18,227 bases of DNA from JBBDIO01 sp040880365 (lineage in GTDB: Bacteria > Chloroflexota > Anaerolineae > Caldilineales > Caldilineaceae). A program made the translations under genes and the position numbers. Of this stretch, positions 7,700 through 14,567 are shown piece after piece; the first letter of the stretch is position 1; each line of letters begins with the position of its first letter. The stretch lies in NCBI GenBank assembly GCA_040880365.1, contig JBBDIO010000196.1:1-18227 (forward strand), given 5' to 3'. The notes under the pieces are model-generated. The model saw nothing but the letters and a program-made list of their open reading frames with translations. It was not told the DNA's origin and did no database searches.

Positions 7700-8467
7700 A
7701 TGCAACCCCATTCCGAAGATCTTCTGCTGGCAGCAGATGACCCATATTTGAGTTTGGAAGCCGCGCGGCGGCTGTATGCCCAGGGCGATACCGCCCACGA
7801 CTTTGATCATGTGTTGCGGGTGGCACGTATGGCCGTGAAGATTGCCTATGCCGAGGGCGCCGATGTGCCGGTGGTGCGCCTGGCGGCCTTGCTCCACGAT
7901 GTGCCGGCGGGCGCGCACGCCCCAGACGCGGCTTCGGGGGCAGAGGCGCGCGCAGATTCAGGTGGATCTTCAGACGCCGATATATTTGCCGTGCGCGCGG
8001 CAGAACGGCTGGATCATCACCACGCGGCCGCGGCTTTTGCCCGCCACTGGTTAAGTGTGCGTGGGCTGGGAACCGCCGCGCGGGATAATGTCGTTCACTG
8101 TATAGAGGCGCATCGCTTTCGCGATACGTCGATTCAGCCGGCGACGCTGGAAGCTAAATGTCTGTATGATGCCGACAAGCTGGATAGCATCGGCGCGATT
8201 GGTGTGGTGCGGGCTTTTGCCTATGCCGGGGCCAACGGCGCCCGCATGTGCACAGAACCGTGGACCGCGATGCCTGATGCGACACTCGGCCCGGAACACA
8301 TGCCCCAGGGCGAACTGTATACGCCGGTGCATGAGTATGTGTATAAGCTGAAACGCATTTTGCCCACCTTGCACACTGAAACTGCGCGCCGGATTGCCGC
8401 AGGACGCCATGCGTTTATGGCGGCATTTTTTGATCAACTGGATGCGGAGATGGTGGGCGAGGCTTAG
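7700..8467 (+). CDS. HD-domain phosphohydrolase (YedJ-like)
   Basis: This is a metal-dependent phosphohydrolase-fold protein; the likely reaction is removal of phosphate from a nucleotide or similar small molecule, but the substrate is unknown. Numbering from ATG 7697 (MM start), the metal ligands are H38 in AHDFDHVLRVARMA, the H67-D68 doublet in AALLHD, and D160 in YDADKLDSIGAIGVVRAF. This spacing and the DADKLDS-GAIG signature are those of YedJ-like HD proteins. H139 in EAHRF is a further conserved-looking residue. Between the HD doublet and the next helix there is an extra Ala/Gly/Asp-rich stretch (about residues 71-97) that looks like an inserted disordered loop. ATG 7700 is preferred over 7697 because GGAG lies 5 nt upstream of it. 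The secreted protease follows after 97 bp. Confidence 0.88.
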   Translation: MQPHSEDLLLAADDPYLSLEAARRLYAQGDTAHDFDHVLRVARMAVKIAYAEGADVPVVRLAALLHDVPAGAHAPDAASGAEARADSGGSSDADIFAVRAAERLDHHHAAAAFARHWLSVRGLGTAARDNVVHCIEAHRFRDTSIQPATLEAKCLYDADKLDSIGAIGVVRAFAYAGANGARMCTEPWTAMPDATLGPEHMPQGELYTPVHEYVYKLKRILPTLHTETARRIAAGRHAFMAAFFDQLDAEMVGEA

Positions 8468-8475
8468 GTATGCAG

Positions 8476-8505
8476 CAGGCACAGGTGAGCCAGGCACAGG
8501 TGAGT
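8476..8505 (+). repeat. 15-bp tandem duplication before the subtilase gene
   Basis: CAGGCACAGGTGAGC (8476-8490) is followed at once by CAGGCACAGGTGAGT (8491-8505), 14 of 15 identical. It lies 9 bp after the HD gene's stop. A small hairpin (TGGGG 8535-8539, CCCCA 8545-8549) follows, then AGAGGA at 8549-8554, a weak ribosome site 10 nt before ATG 8565. Confidence 0.75.
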
Positions 8506-8564
8506 CAGACAATGATGTGACAGGTCGCACGATTTGGGGTTTGGCCCCAGAGGATGAAGATTTC

Positions 8565-11129
8565 ATGTTGAAGCGATGGGTCTCTGGTCTGTTGATCTGC
8601 GGTCTGTGGGCCGGGATTCTGTGGGCCGGGATATTATGGGCCGGGATATTATGGGGACGTGGCGCCGAATCGGCTTATGCACAGGCTGATCCCGGTGTGC
8701 CGATAGATTCATCTGGGGATTCAGCTGTGGATGCAGAATCGGAACCGTGGGGGCTGGCGCAGACCCAGGTGCAGAGCAGTTCGCCCTTTGTGCCCGGCGA
8801 GATTACGGTGGGTGTGGGCGCAGATTTTGTGTTGGCGGCAGATAACCAGGCCTTTGGGCTGGTACTGCTGGACGCGTTTCCCATGATGGCAGAGATTAAC
8901 GCGGCGCAGTCAGATGCTTCGTCCCTGGCTGCGCAGACGCTTTTGCTGCGCACGATGCCGGGCGCGGAACTGGCCGAAATTGAGCGACTGGCAGGTCTGC
9001 CGGGTGTGCTGTTTGCGCTGCCCAATTGGACGGCGCGCGCCGCGTTTACAGAACCGAGTCTGCCTGTTACCGATCCCCTCTATGCTACGGAACAGTGGGC
9101 CGCGCAACGCATTTTGGCGACGCGGGGGTGGGCATTGGCACAGGCGCAAGCGGGCAGCCTGGACCGCCTGACGCATGTGCGGGTGGCGGTGCTCGATAGT
9201 GGCATCGATTTTGCGCACCCCGAACTGGCGGGGCGGCTATTGCCGGGGTGGGACTATGTGGAACCGGGCACGGCTCCCCAGGATGAATATGGGCATGGCA
9301 CGCACATGACCGGGCTGATTGCCGCGAGCTTTAACAATGGGCGCGGGATGGTCGGCCTGGCCCCGGCGGTAGAGATTTTGCCCTATCGGGTGTTGGATGC
9401 GGAAGGCGGGGGCGGCATGACCAATATTGCCACGGCGATCCGCGCCGCGGCCAATAGCAACGCGCGCATTATCAACCTCAGCCTGTTTCTGGATGCCTCG
9501 CATCCTCTGTTGCTGGATGCTGTACGCTATGCCCAAAGCCGTGGTGCGCTGTTGGTGGCCTCGGCAGGCAATTGTGTCTTGGGCCAACCCTGTCCTGTGC
9601 CGGTGGGCTATCCTGCCGCCTATCCCGAAGTGTTGGCCGTGGGCGCGTCTACGCTCTATGATGCGCGCGCCTATTATAGCGCGACCGGCGCGGAACTGGA
9701 TTTGCTCGCGCCGGGCGGGGATACGGCGGCGCGCATTCTGAGCCTCTGGCCTGCCGACCGCTCGTTGAAATGTGGCGAGCAGAACTTTCGGCTGATTGGC
9801 AATGATGCCTATTGTTATGCCGTGGGTACAAGCAGCGCCGCAGCATTGGTCAGCGGCGCGGCGGCGCTGTTGCTGAGTGTGCAGCCCGATCTGAGCGCGG
9901 CCGATGTGCGCGCCATTCTGCTGGAGACGGCCCATCATTTGCCCTTTGCTGCCGACCAGGTTGGCGCGGGGCGTCTGGATCTGCGGGCGGCGATGCGCTA
10001 TATCACGCCGGGGGATTTGATGGCGTCGCCGGCGCGCGTGTTGCATACGCTGATTGTGCCCTCCGCTGTAACTACTTCTACAGCTGTATCTGCATCTGCC
10101 AGGATAGATGCCGGGGGCGACCTGGGGCAGGGGACGTTATCTGCCCAGACACTGGCACCGGTTACGCTGGCGCCCCCGCCGGTGCCGGTGACGCGTACGG
10201 TGCTGATCGAGAATCCGGGGTTGCTGCCGGTGACGTGGACGGCTACGTTGGCGGGTGGTGGCGACTGGGCGCGGCTGGTAGGACCGACCGCGGGGCTAGC
10301 CCGGTTTGAAGCACCGGGGCAACTGACATTGGTGATTTCTCCCACTGCGGCGATGGTGGGGCGTTTTGAGGCCGGCATACAGTTGGAAGGGACACGCAGC
10401 GATGGCAGTCATGTCTTGCAGACTGTGCCCGTGCGGCTGGATATTCACGGCCCCCATATGAATAATGTCTATCTGCCGCGCACGGTGGCGCGACCGCGCG
10501 CGGGCCTGCCCGTGGCCGTGCCCTTTGCCTGGGCAATGCCCGCGACGCCAGATGCGCGCACCGTCTATGGTCTCACTGACAACAGTTCAGGTTCTGTGCC
10601 CTTGCCGTTTGCCGTAACCGTGCTGGGGCGCACGTTCACCGACTTTCGGCTGGTGTCGGATGGCTATATCAGCTTGCCGGGCGGCGAAAACGAGCCGGGC
10701 GCGGTAAATACCTGTCTCGCCAATCTGGTGCGGCCTTCGCATGTGATTGCTGGGTGGTGGGGTGATCTGAATCCTGGGGCGCCGCAAAGCCGGATTTCTA
10801 CCTTCATTACCCCGGCCAGTGATTCTTCTGCGGGCAGTTTGGTGGGTAATTTTGTGGTGGAATATCTGAATGTGCCCCTGCGTGGACAGCCCGATCTGTG
10901 GGTCAGTTTTCAAATCGTCCTGTTGCGCAATGGCGGGGTGCAGCTCAACTATCTGGATACGCCGGATTTTGCGGCGCGCCATATCGCGCAACCCGACGCC
11001 ACCGTGGGCATTGCCGCGCAGTATGGGCGATTTTATCGACAGCTCTACTGTCAGCATGATCAGGTGCAGATGGGCAGCCTGCCTGGTAGCCGCCAGTCTT
11101 TTCAGTTTGACATGGCCGATTTCGATTAG
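8565..11129 (+). CDS. Secreted subtilisin-like serine protease (S8 family) with C-terminal beta-domain region
   Basis: An exported endopeptidase of 854 aa. The signal peptide runs from MLKRW through a hydrophobic core made of LWAGI repeats to about AYAQA (residue 41). A propeptide-like region (SPFVPGEITV..., residues 73-160) precedes the protease domain. The catalytic triad is Asp211 (VLDSGID), His244 (GHGTHMTG) and Ser423 (GTSSAAALVSG), with oxyanion Asn336 (ASAGN). The Ser motif lacks the common Pro (usual GTSMAAPHVSG). Cys337, Cys343, Cys403 and Cys417 could form disulfides. A Pro/Thr/Ala-rich linker (about 490-545) leads to an Ig-like region (about 545-640) and a final segment with SDGYISLPGG and IAGWWGDLNP that resembles nidogen-like or choice-of-anchor modules. 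There is no sorting motif or C-terminal membrane helix, so it is probably released. The frame is open upstream into the HD gene, but ATG 8565 gives the signal peptide. Confidence 0.92.
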   Translation: MLKRWVSGLLICGLWAGILWAGILWAGILWGRGAESAYAQADPGVPIDSSGDSAVDAESEPWGLAQTQVQSSSPFVPGEITVGVGADFVLAADNQAFGLVLLDAFPMMAEINAAQSDASSLAAQTLLLRTMPGAELAEIERLAGLPGVLFALPNWTARAAFTEPSLPVTDPLYATEQWAAQRILATRGWALAQAQAGSLDRLTHVRVAVLDSGIDFAHPELAGRLLPGWDYVEPGTAPQDEYGHGTHMTGLIAASFNNGRGMVGLAPAVEILPYRVLDAEGGGGMTNIATAIRAAANSNARIINLSLFLDASHPLLLDAVRYAQSRGALLVASAGNCVLGQPCPVPVGYPAAYPEVLAVGASTLYDARAYYSATGAELDLLAPGGDTAARILSLWPADRSLKCGEQNFRLIGNDAYCYAVGTSSAAALVSGAAALLLSVQPDLSAADVRAILLETAHHLPFAADQVGAGRLDLRAAMRYITPGDLMASPARVLHTLIVPSAVTTSTAVSASARIDAGGDLGQGTLSAQTLAPVTLAPPPVPVTRTVLIENPGLLPVTWTATLAGGGDWARLVGPTAGLARFEAPGQLTLVISPTAAMVGRFEAGIQLEGTRSDGSHVLQTVPVRLDIHGPHMNNVYLPRTVARPRAGLPVAVPFAWAMPATPDARTVYGLTDNSSGSVPLPFAVTVLGRTFTDFRLVSDGYISLPGGENEPGAVNTCLANLVRPSHVIAGWWGDLNPGAPQSRISTFITPASDSSAGSLVGNFVVEYLNVPLRGQPDLWVSFQIVLLRNGGVQLNYLDTPDFAARHIAQPDATVGIAAQYGRFYRQLYCQHDQVQMGSLPGSRQSFQFDMADFD
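8604..8655 (+). repeat. 15-bp tandem repeat encoding the signal-peptide core
   Basis: CTGTGGGCCGGGATT (8604), CTGTGGGCCGGGATA (8619) and TTATGGGCCGGGATA (8634) are consecutive and followed by a partial fourth copy, TTATGGG (8649-8655). Each full copy encodes Leu-Trp-Ala-Gly-Ile, so the h-region of the subtilase signal peptide is a five-residue repeat. The unit is a multiple of three and keeps the frame. Confidence 0.85.
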
Positions 11130-11209
11130 CGGCGCAGGTGTGTTTCGTGCCGCCCTGCCAACAACAAAATATTCCAATCCTCACAATAACACAGCAAAGG
11201 AAATCGCAG

Positions 11210-11716
11210 ATGGGCGCGCCCGATCATCGCCGCCAGGCGGCAAACCAGGGTAAAATCTCGCTGGCAATCGTTACGGTCAGCGATACGCGTACCCCGGAAA
11301 CGGATAGCAGCGGACAGTTGATCCGTACCCTGTTGGAAGACGCGGGCCATGTGGTGGTCGATTACCGCATCGTGCCCGATGAACCGGATCAGGTGCGGCG
11401 CGTCCTGGACGATTTTACCGGGGGGCTGGCGCAAGTGGTGCTCTTCAATGGCGGCACTGGCATCAGCCGCCGCGACCGTACCTATGACGTCATCAGCCAG
11501 GCTCTGGAAAAGACCCTGCCCGGCTTTGGCGAATTGTTTCGCATGTTGAGCTATGAAGAAGTGGGCGCCGCGGCCATGCTCAGCCGCGCCACCGCAGGCG
11601 TCTATGGCGGCTGTGTGGTGGTGAGTATGCCCGGTTCGCCCAATGCTGTGCGTACGGCGCTGGAAAAACTGATCCTGCCCGAAATCCAACACCTGGCCTG
11701 GGAGTTGACCCGCTAG
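11210..11716 (+). CDS. moaB: Molybdenum cofactor biosynthesis protein B (MogA/MoaB family)
   Basis: Family members bind molybdopterin and adenylylate it before molybdate insertion, or are paralogues of that enzyme. The 168-aa length matches MoaB (about 170). Motifs: VTVSDTRTPETDSSG (S24-R27), LFNGGTGISRRDRTYD (G81-G84; usual TTGGTGIS.RD), PGFGELFRMLSYEEVGAAAMLSRATAGVYGG and MPGSPNAVRTALEKLILPEIQHL, all standard for the family. ATG 11210 is chosen because AAGGA (11197-11201) lies 8 nt upstream; the frame is open further back but that part has no family similarity. No other cofactor genes (moaA, moaC, moeA) are in the window. The end of this gene contains the -35 of the DUF1385 promoter. Confidence 0.93.
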   Translation: MGAPDHRRQAANQGKISLAIVTVSDTRTPETDSSGQLIRTLLEDAGHVVVDYRIVPDEPDQVRRVLDDFTGGLAQVVLFNGGTGISRRDRTYDVISQALEKTLPGFGELFRMLSYEEVGAAAMLSRATAGVYGGCVVVSMPGSPNAVRTALEKLILPEIQHLAWELTR

Positions 11717-11734
11717 ACCTGGGGGTGCTACAAT
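11705..11734 (+). promoter_or_regulatory. Promoter of the DUF1385 gene, near-leaderless
   Basis: TTGACC (11705-11710) lies inside the last codons of moaB, then an 18-bp spacer, then extended -10 TGC-TACAAT (TACAAT at 11729-11734). The ATG is at 11743, only 8 bp after the -10, so the transcript should begin at or within a few bases of the start codon. There is no Shine-Dalgarno. This is the best promoter match on the plus strand. Confidence 0.7.
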
Positions 11735-11742
11735 GCCGCCCC

Positions 11743-12732
11743 ATGAGCAAACATTATTATGGTGGGCAGGCTGTCCTCGAAGGCGTGATGATGCGCGGCC
11801 GCAAGACCATGGCCGTTGCCGTGCGCAATCCCCAGGGTGAAATTGTTTTACACGAAGAGCCGCTGACCGCGCGCATCTACACCAGCGCGTGGGGCAAATG
11901 GCCTTTTGTGCGTGGGCTGGGCATGTTGTGGGATGCCCTGGGCCTGGGAATGCGCGCGCTCATGTGGAGCGCCGAAGTCTCATCTCAGGAAGAGGGCGAC
12001 GAGGAACCGATTGAATTTTCGGGGCCGGTCGCCTGGACAACCATCGCGGCGAGCCTTTCGTTTGCCATCGTGGTCTTTTTTCTGGTGCCCACGCTTGCCA
12101 GCCGCTGGATTGCCACCTTTGTGGATCACAATGTGTGGGTAGATGCCGTGGTCGAAGGCGCGCTGCGGCTGATTCTCTTTGTGATTTATCTGTGGGCAAT
12201 CAGTCTCATGCCCGAGATTCGCCGGGTCTTTGGCTATCACGGTGCAGAGCACAAGACAATTAACGCGTTTGAAGCGGGCGCGCGGCTGACCGTGGCGGAA
12301 GTGCGCAAATATAGCCTGCAACATGTGCGCTGCGGCACGAGCTTTCTGCTCTATGTGCTGGTGATTAGCATTATCCTCTTTGCGCCGCTCACCTTTTCCA
12401 ATATCGAGCCGGGCTGGTTGGCGCTGCTCCTGCGGTTTATCACGCGCCTGGCGTTGGTGCCCGTGGTTGCAGGCATCGCGTATGAGATTATTCGCTTCAG
12501 CGCGGCCCACGCCGAACAACCACTCACCCGTGCGCTCATCGCGCCGGGGCTGGCGTTGCAGAAGCTCACCACACGCGAACCCGACGACAGCATGATCGAA
12601 ACTGCGATTGCCGCCTTCATCCCCGTCGCCGCGGCCGATGGCATCATCGTGGATAGCGATGTGGTGCCGCCGAGGGCTGTGAATGCGCCAAAGGAAGTGG
12701 TCTCCCCCGACCTGGCGCCTGTCGGCGAGTAA
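11743..12732 (+). CDS. DUF1385 family membrane protein (putative metal-dependent enzyme)
   Basis: The 329-aa protein has the hallmarks of DUF1385/COG3872: N-terminal YYGGQAVLEGVMMRG, central YHGAEHKTINAFE (residues 165-177) and HVRCGTSFLL with Cys197. About four membrane segments are visible (SLSFAIVVFFLVPTLA, LRLILFVIYLWAIS, FLLYVLVISIILF, LALVPVVAGIAYEII). The His, Glu and Cys residues in conserved motifs suggest metal binding, but no reaction is established for the family. The C-terminal 50 residues are variable and low-complexity. The start at ATG 11743 puts GGQAVLEGVMMRG at the very N-terminus, as in relatives, and matches the promoter position. In Firmicutes relatives sit beside prfA/prmC; that context is absent here. 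Confidence 0.92.
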   Translation: MSKHYYGGQAVLEGVMMRGRKTMAVAVRNPQGEIVLHEEPLTARIYTSAWGKWPFVRGLGMLWDALGLGMRALMWSAEVSSQEEGDEEPIEFSGPVAWTTIAASLSFAIVVFFLVPTLASRWIATFVDHNVWVDAVVEGALRLILFVIYLWAISLMPEIRRVFGYHGAEHKTINAFEAGARLTVAEVRKYSLQHVRCGTSFLLYVLVISIILFAPLTFSNIEPGWLALLLRFITRLALVPVVAGIAYEIIRFSAAHAEQPLTRALIAPGLALQKLTTREPDDSMIETAIAAFIPVAAADGIIVDSDVVPPRAVNAPKEVVSPDLAPVGE

Positions 12733-12742
12733 CAAGTCATAA

Positions 12743-12788
12743 CCTGTGCGCGACAGCCTGTGCGTGCCAATCTGTACGTGACAGATTG
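12743..12788 (+). repeat. Three 14-bp tandem repeats with a hairpin, between convergent genes
   Basis: CCTGTGCGCGACAG (12743), CCTGTGCGTGCCAA (12757) and TCTGTACGTGACAG (12771) adjoin exactly, each pair of neighbours sharing about 9-11 of 14 bases. The last unit also forms a hairpin: CAATCTGT (12768-12775), loop ACGTG, ACAGATTG (12781-12788). No T-tract follows. It occupies the 153-bp gap between the ends of the DUF1385 gene and the S4 gene, where a terminator would be expected. Confidence 0.65.
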
Positions 12789-12885
12789 CCGGTGTACGTA
12801 TAACTATATTCGGGAATTGGTGAGCGGATACGCGCGGCTTTTGCTCCTGAGTCGTTGCCCACTTATCAGTTCCCGTTTGTTTTAG

Positions 12886-13158
12886 TCATTCCTCGTCTGC
12901 TAAATCTTCTGCTCCTGTTTCCTCATCATTTTCAGTCAACATCACCAATTCTTCGCCCAGCGCGTTGATCTGATCGCCGTGATAGAGCTTGCGCCCGCGG
13001 CGGGTTTCCACCGCGCCGTTGACGGTGACCTTCCCGGCCTGGATGAGCACTTTGGCTTCGCCGCCGCTGCGGACGACGCCTGCCAGTTTGAGAAATTGAT
13101 CCAGCTTGATATATTCCGGTTCCGGGATGGGGGCGTGAGTCGTGGTATCGTGGGTCAT
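12886..13158 (-). CDS. Small S4-domain RNA-binding protein (YbcJ/YaaA type)
   Basis: The protein is 90 aa with one S4 domain (residues about 16-65): IKLDQFLKLAGVVRSGGEAK, then VLIQAGKVTVNGAVETRRGRKL and YHGDQI. The GG-EAK, VNGAVETRRGRKL and GD positions match the COG2501 group (E. coli YbcJ, B. subtilis YaaA), whose members bind RNA and whose exact role is unclear. The C-terminal 20 residues are acidic (DEETGAEDLADEE) and probably disordered. The start is the ATG whose A is at 13158 (minus strand), preceded by AGGAG about 8 nt upstream; the open frame continues to 13227 but runs through repeat DNA. It converges on the DUF1385 gene. Confidence 0.88.
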   Translation of the reverse strand: MTHDTTTHAPIPEPEYIKLDQFLKLAGVVRSGGEAKVLIQAGKVTVNGAVETRRGRKLYHGDQINALGEELVMLTENDEETGAEDLADEE

Positions 13159-13192
13159 AGGGCGATCTCCTGCCTGTGTGAATGCGCGGCGC

Positions 13193-13224
13193 AAGGTCTC
13201 GTGGTTGTAAAGGTCTCGTGGTTG
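13193..13224. repeat. 15-bp direct repeat in the S4 gene leader
   Basis: AAGGTCTCGTGGTTG occurs at 13193-13207 and again, identical, at 13210-13224, with TA between. The period is 17 bp. It lies between the proposed S4 promoter and its ribosome binding site, so it would be transcribed in the leader. Confidence 0.8.
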
Positions 13225-13256
13225 CAACCTGGTGCGCGCGACTAATCGTGGATGGC

Positions 13257-13262
13257 ATCATA
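13257..13262 (-). promoter_or_regulatory. Extended -10 promoter of the S4 gene
   Basis: Read on the minus strand, TGT-TATGAT forms an extended -10 (TATGAT at 13262-13257). No standard -35 lies at 16-18 bp; TTCAAC at 19 bp is a weak candidate. Transcription would begin about 90 nt before the S4 start codon. The -10 overlaps the T-rich tail of the upstream gene's terminator. Confidence 0.45.
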
Positions 13263-13304
13263 ACAAAAACAGGTGCAACCTGTTGAATCCAGATTGCACC
13301 TGTT
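13262..13304 (-). terminator. Rho-independent terminator of the SH3b lipoprotein gene
   Basis: AACAGGTGCAA (13268-13278) and TTGCACCTGTT (13294-13304) are a perfect 11-bp inverted repeat with a 15-nt loop. On the minus strand the hairpin is followed by TTTTTGTTA, a good T-tract, about 50 bp after the SH3b stop codon. On the plus strand CTGTTTT follows, so weak bidirectional action is possible. Confidence 0.8.
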
Positions 13305-13321
13305 CTGTTTTCGTGCCGTTT

Positions 13322-13347
13322 GTTACGTGCTGGTGTTACGTACCCGT
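13322..13347. repeat. 13-bp tandem duplication after the SH3b gene
   Basis: GTTACGTGCTGGT (13322-13334) and GTTACGTACCCGT (13335-13347) adjoin, 10 of 13 identical. They lie just past the SH3b stop codon (minus strand) and before its terminator. Confidence 0.55.
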
Positions 13348-13354
13348 GCAGCGA

Positions 13355-14551
13355 CTATTCCAGGGTGACAAACTCGGCGGCGACCCAGCCTTCACCCGTT
13401 TCCGAGCGATCGGTTTCGATGCGCACCCATTGCCCGTCGGCGCTGATCTCCAGCACTACATAGCTTTCGCCTTCGCGGGCACCGGCAACCGGATCCGACG
13501 CGGCATCGGGCGCGGCGCGCACAAAGAGCGAGCGAGTATTCACCGTGGCCGTAGCGGCATCTGTGACAGCGGTGGTCTCAGTATCCGCATCTTCTTCGGC
13601 CCCTTCTTCAGCGGTCGCGCTACCTTCTTCAGTCTCTTCTTCGGCAGGCATTTCTTCGACGAGCGGCTCACCCACGGTGGGGATGGCCGTCAGATCGCCG
13701 GCGAGGCGCACGAAATTGGCCTGCACCCACCCCGAACCGTCGCCCACTTCGGGCAATTCCAGTTGGAGCCAGACGCCATCGGGGCTGATGCCCAGGACGA
13801 CAAAGACGTCACCCAGGGCAAGCCCGGCGATCACGTCGCTATCTTCGATGGGTTCGGCGCGCACGGCCAGCGAGCGGGTGTCTATGGTGGCGGTGGGCGC
13901 AGCTACTTCGCCAAAGGGCGTGGTGGTGGTGACAGGTGCCGCTTCTACAATCGGGGCGGTGGCGGTTTCGGTAATATCGCCTTCCATGGAGATGAAGTTG
14001 GTGACAACCCAGCCGACACCGTCTTCGGCCCGGTCAATTTCAATCTGGACCCAGGCGCCGTCGGTGCTGATGGCAATCACGCGATAGGCTTCGCCTTCGC
14101 GCGCACCGGCTACGACTTCGCTCGCTTCATCCGGTTCGGCGCGCACGCGCAACGAGCGTGTGTTGATGGTCGCGGTTGCGGGCGCAAGCAGAATTTCCGA
14201 TTCTTCTGTTTCCAAAGATTCATCGGCCATGTCATCTGCGGTAGCTTCTTCCGCAGGTTCTTCTGTCGCTTCTTCTTCAATAGGTTCCGGGGTGGCTTCG
14301 GCGGGTTCCTCGGCGGGTTCTTCCACAGGCTCTTCAGCGGGTTCTTCCACAGGTTCTTCTGTGAGTTCCGCAGTCGATTCTTCCGCTACTGCCTCAGTTG
14401 CTTCTTCCTGGGCTGCCGGGGCGGCATCCCCCGCGGCATCTACACGGGTATCGACGACTGGCTGGCAGGCAGCCAACGTCAGCGCGCCGGCCACCAGCAG
14501 GTGCAACATGAGCAGACGGCGATTCAATAAATTGCGATAAGTGGACATCAT
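13355..14551 (-). CDS. Lipoprotein with three bacterial SH3 domains and acidic linkers
   Basis: The 398-aa protein begins with a lipoprotein signal: basic start, hydrophobic stretch, lipobox LAAC with Cys29. In a monoderm-like Chloroflexota cell it should be anchored outside the cytoplasmic membrane. Three SH3b domains are clear at about 127-190, 220-284 and 334-398, each starting A-T-(I/V)-(N/D)-T-R-S-L and containing VRAxP, G and GWV. SH3b domains usually bind cell-wall peptides; there is no enzyme domain, so a sensing, adhesive or scaffolding role is only inferred. Linkers are acidic: residues 46-120 are Glu/Ala/Pro-rich with EEPA/EEPV repeats, and 295-330 are Glu/Ala-rich. The start codon (14551) is preceded by AAGGTGA about 7 nt upstream. 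A terminator follows the gene. Confidence 0.9.
   Translation of the reverse strand: MMSTYRNLLNRRLLMLHLLVAGALTLAACQPVVDTRVDAAGDAAPAAQEEATEAVAEESTAELTEEPVEEPAEEPVEEPAEEPAEATPEPIEEEATEEPAEEATADDMADESLETEESEILLAPATATINTRSLRVRAEPDEASEVVAGAREGEAYRVIAISTDGAWVQIEIDRAEDGVGWVVTNFISMEGDITETATAPIVEAAPVTTTTPFGEVAAPTATIDTRSLAVRAEPIEDSDVIAGLALGDVFVVLGISPDGVWLQLELPEVGDGSGWVQANFVRLAGDLTAIPTVGEPLVEEMPAEEETEEGSATAEEGAEEDADTETTAVTDAATATVNTRSLFVRAAPDAASDPVAGAREGESYVVLEISADGQWVRIETDRSETGEGWVAAEFVTLE
14300..14371 (-). repeat. 12-bp coding repeat for EEPA/EEPV linker
   Basis: Six consecutive 12-bp units on the plus strand (GGCGGGTTCCTC, GGCGGGTTCTTC, CACAGGCTCTTC, AGCGGGTTCTTC, CACAGGTTCTTC, TGTGAGTTCCGC) encode on the minus strand a run of Glu-Glu-Pro-Ala or Glu-Glu-Pro-Val. 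The alternating A/V form suggests a 24-bp higher-order duplication. It is in frame and lies in the disordered linker of the lipoprotein. Confidence 0.75.
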
Positions 14552-14567
14552 GGATTTTTCACCTTAC

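Noticed and set aside
12886..13158. S4 protein as RqcP, a partner of MutS2 in ribosome quality control
   Set aside because: The length fits, but the GG-EAK and VETRRGRKL motifs match the YbcJ/YaaA group rather than RqcP, and it is 8 kb away on the other strand.
13193..13347. CRISPR-like or mobile-element repeats
   Set aside because: The repeats are too short, adjacent instead of evenly spaced by unique spacers, and there is no cas gene, transposase or integrase anywhere in the window.
13232..14530. A 432-codon plus-strand frame rich in Phe, Gly and Arg
   Set aside because: It is opposite the SH3b lipoprotein gene, whose lipobox, three domains, ribosome site and terminator are convincing. 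The Phe/Gly-rich composition is the complement of the acidic linker codons.
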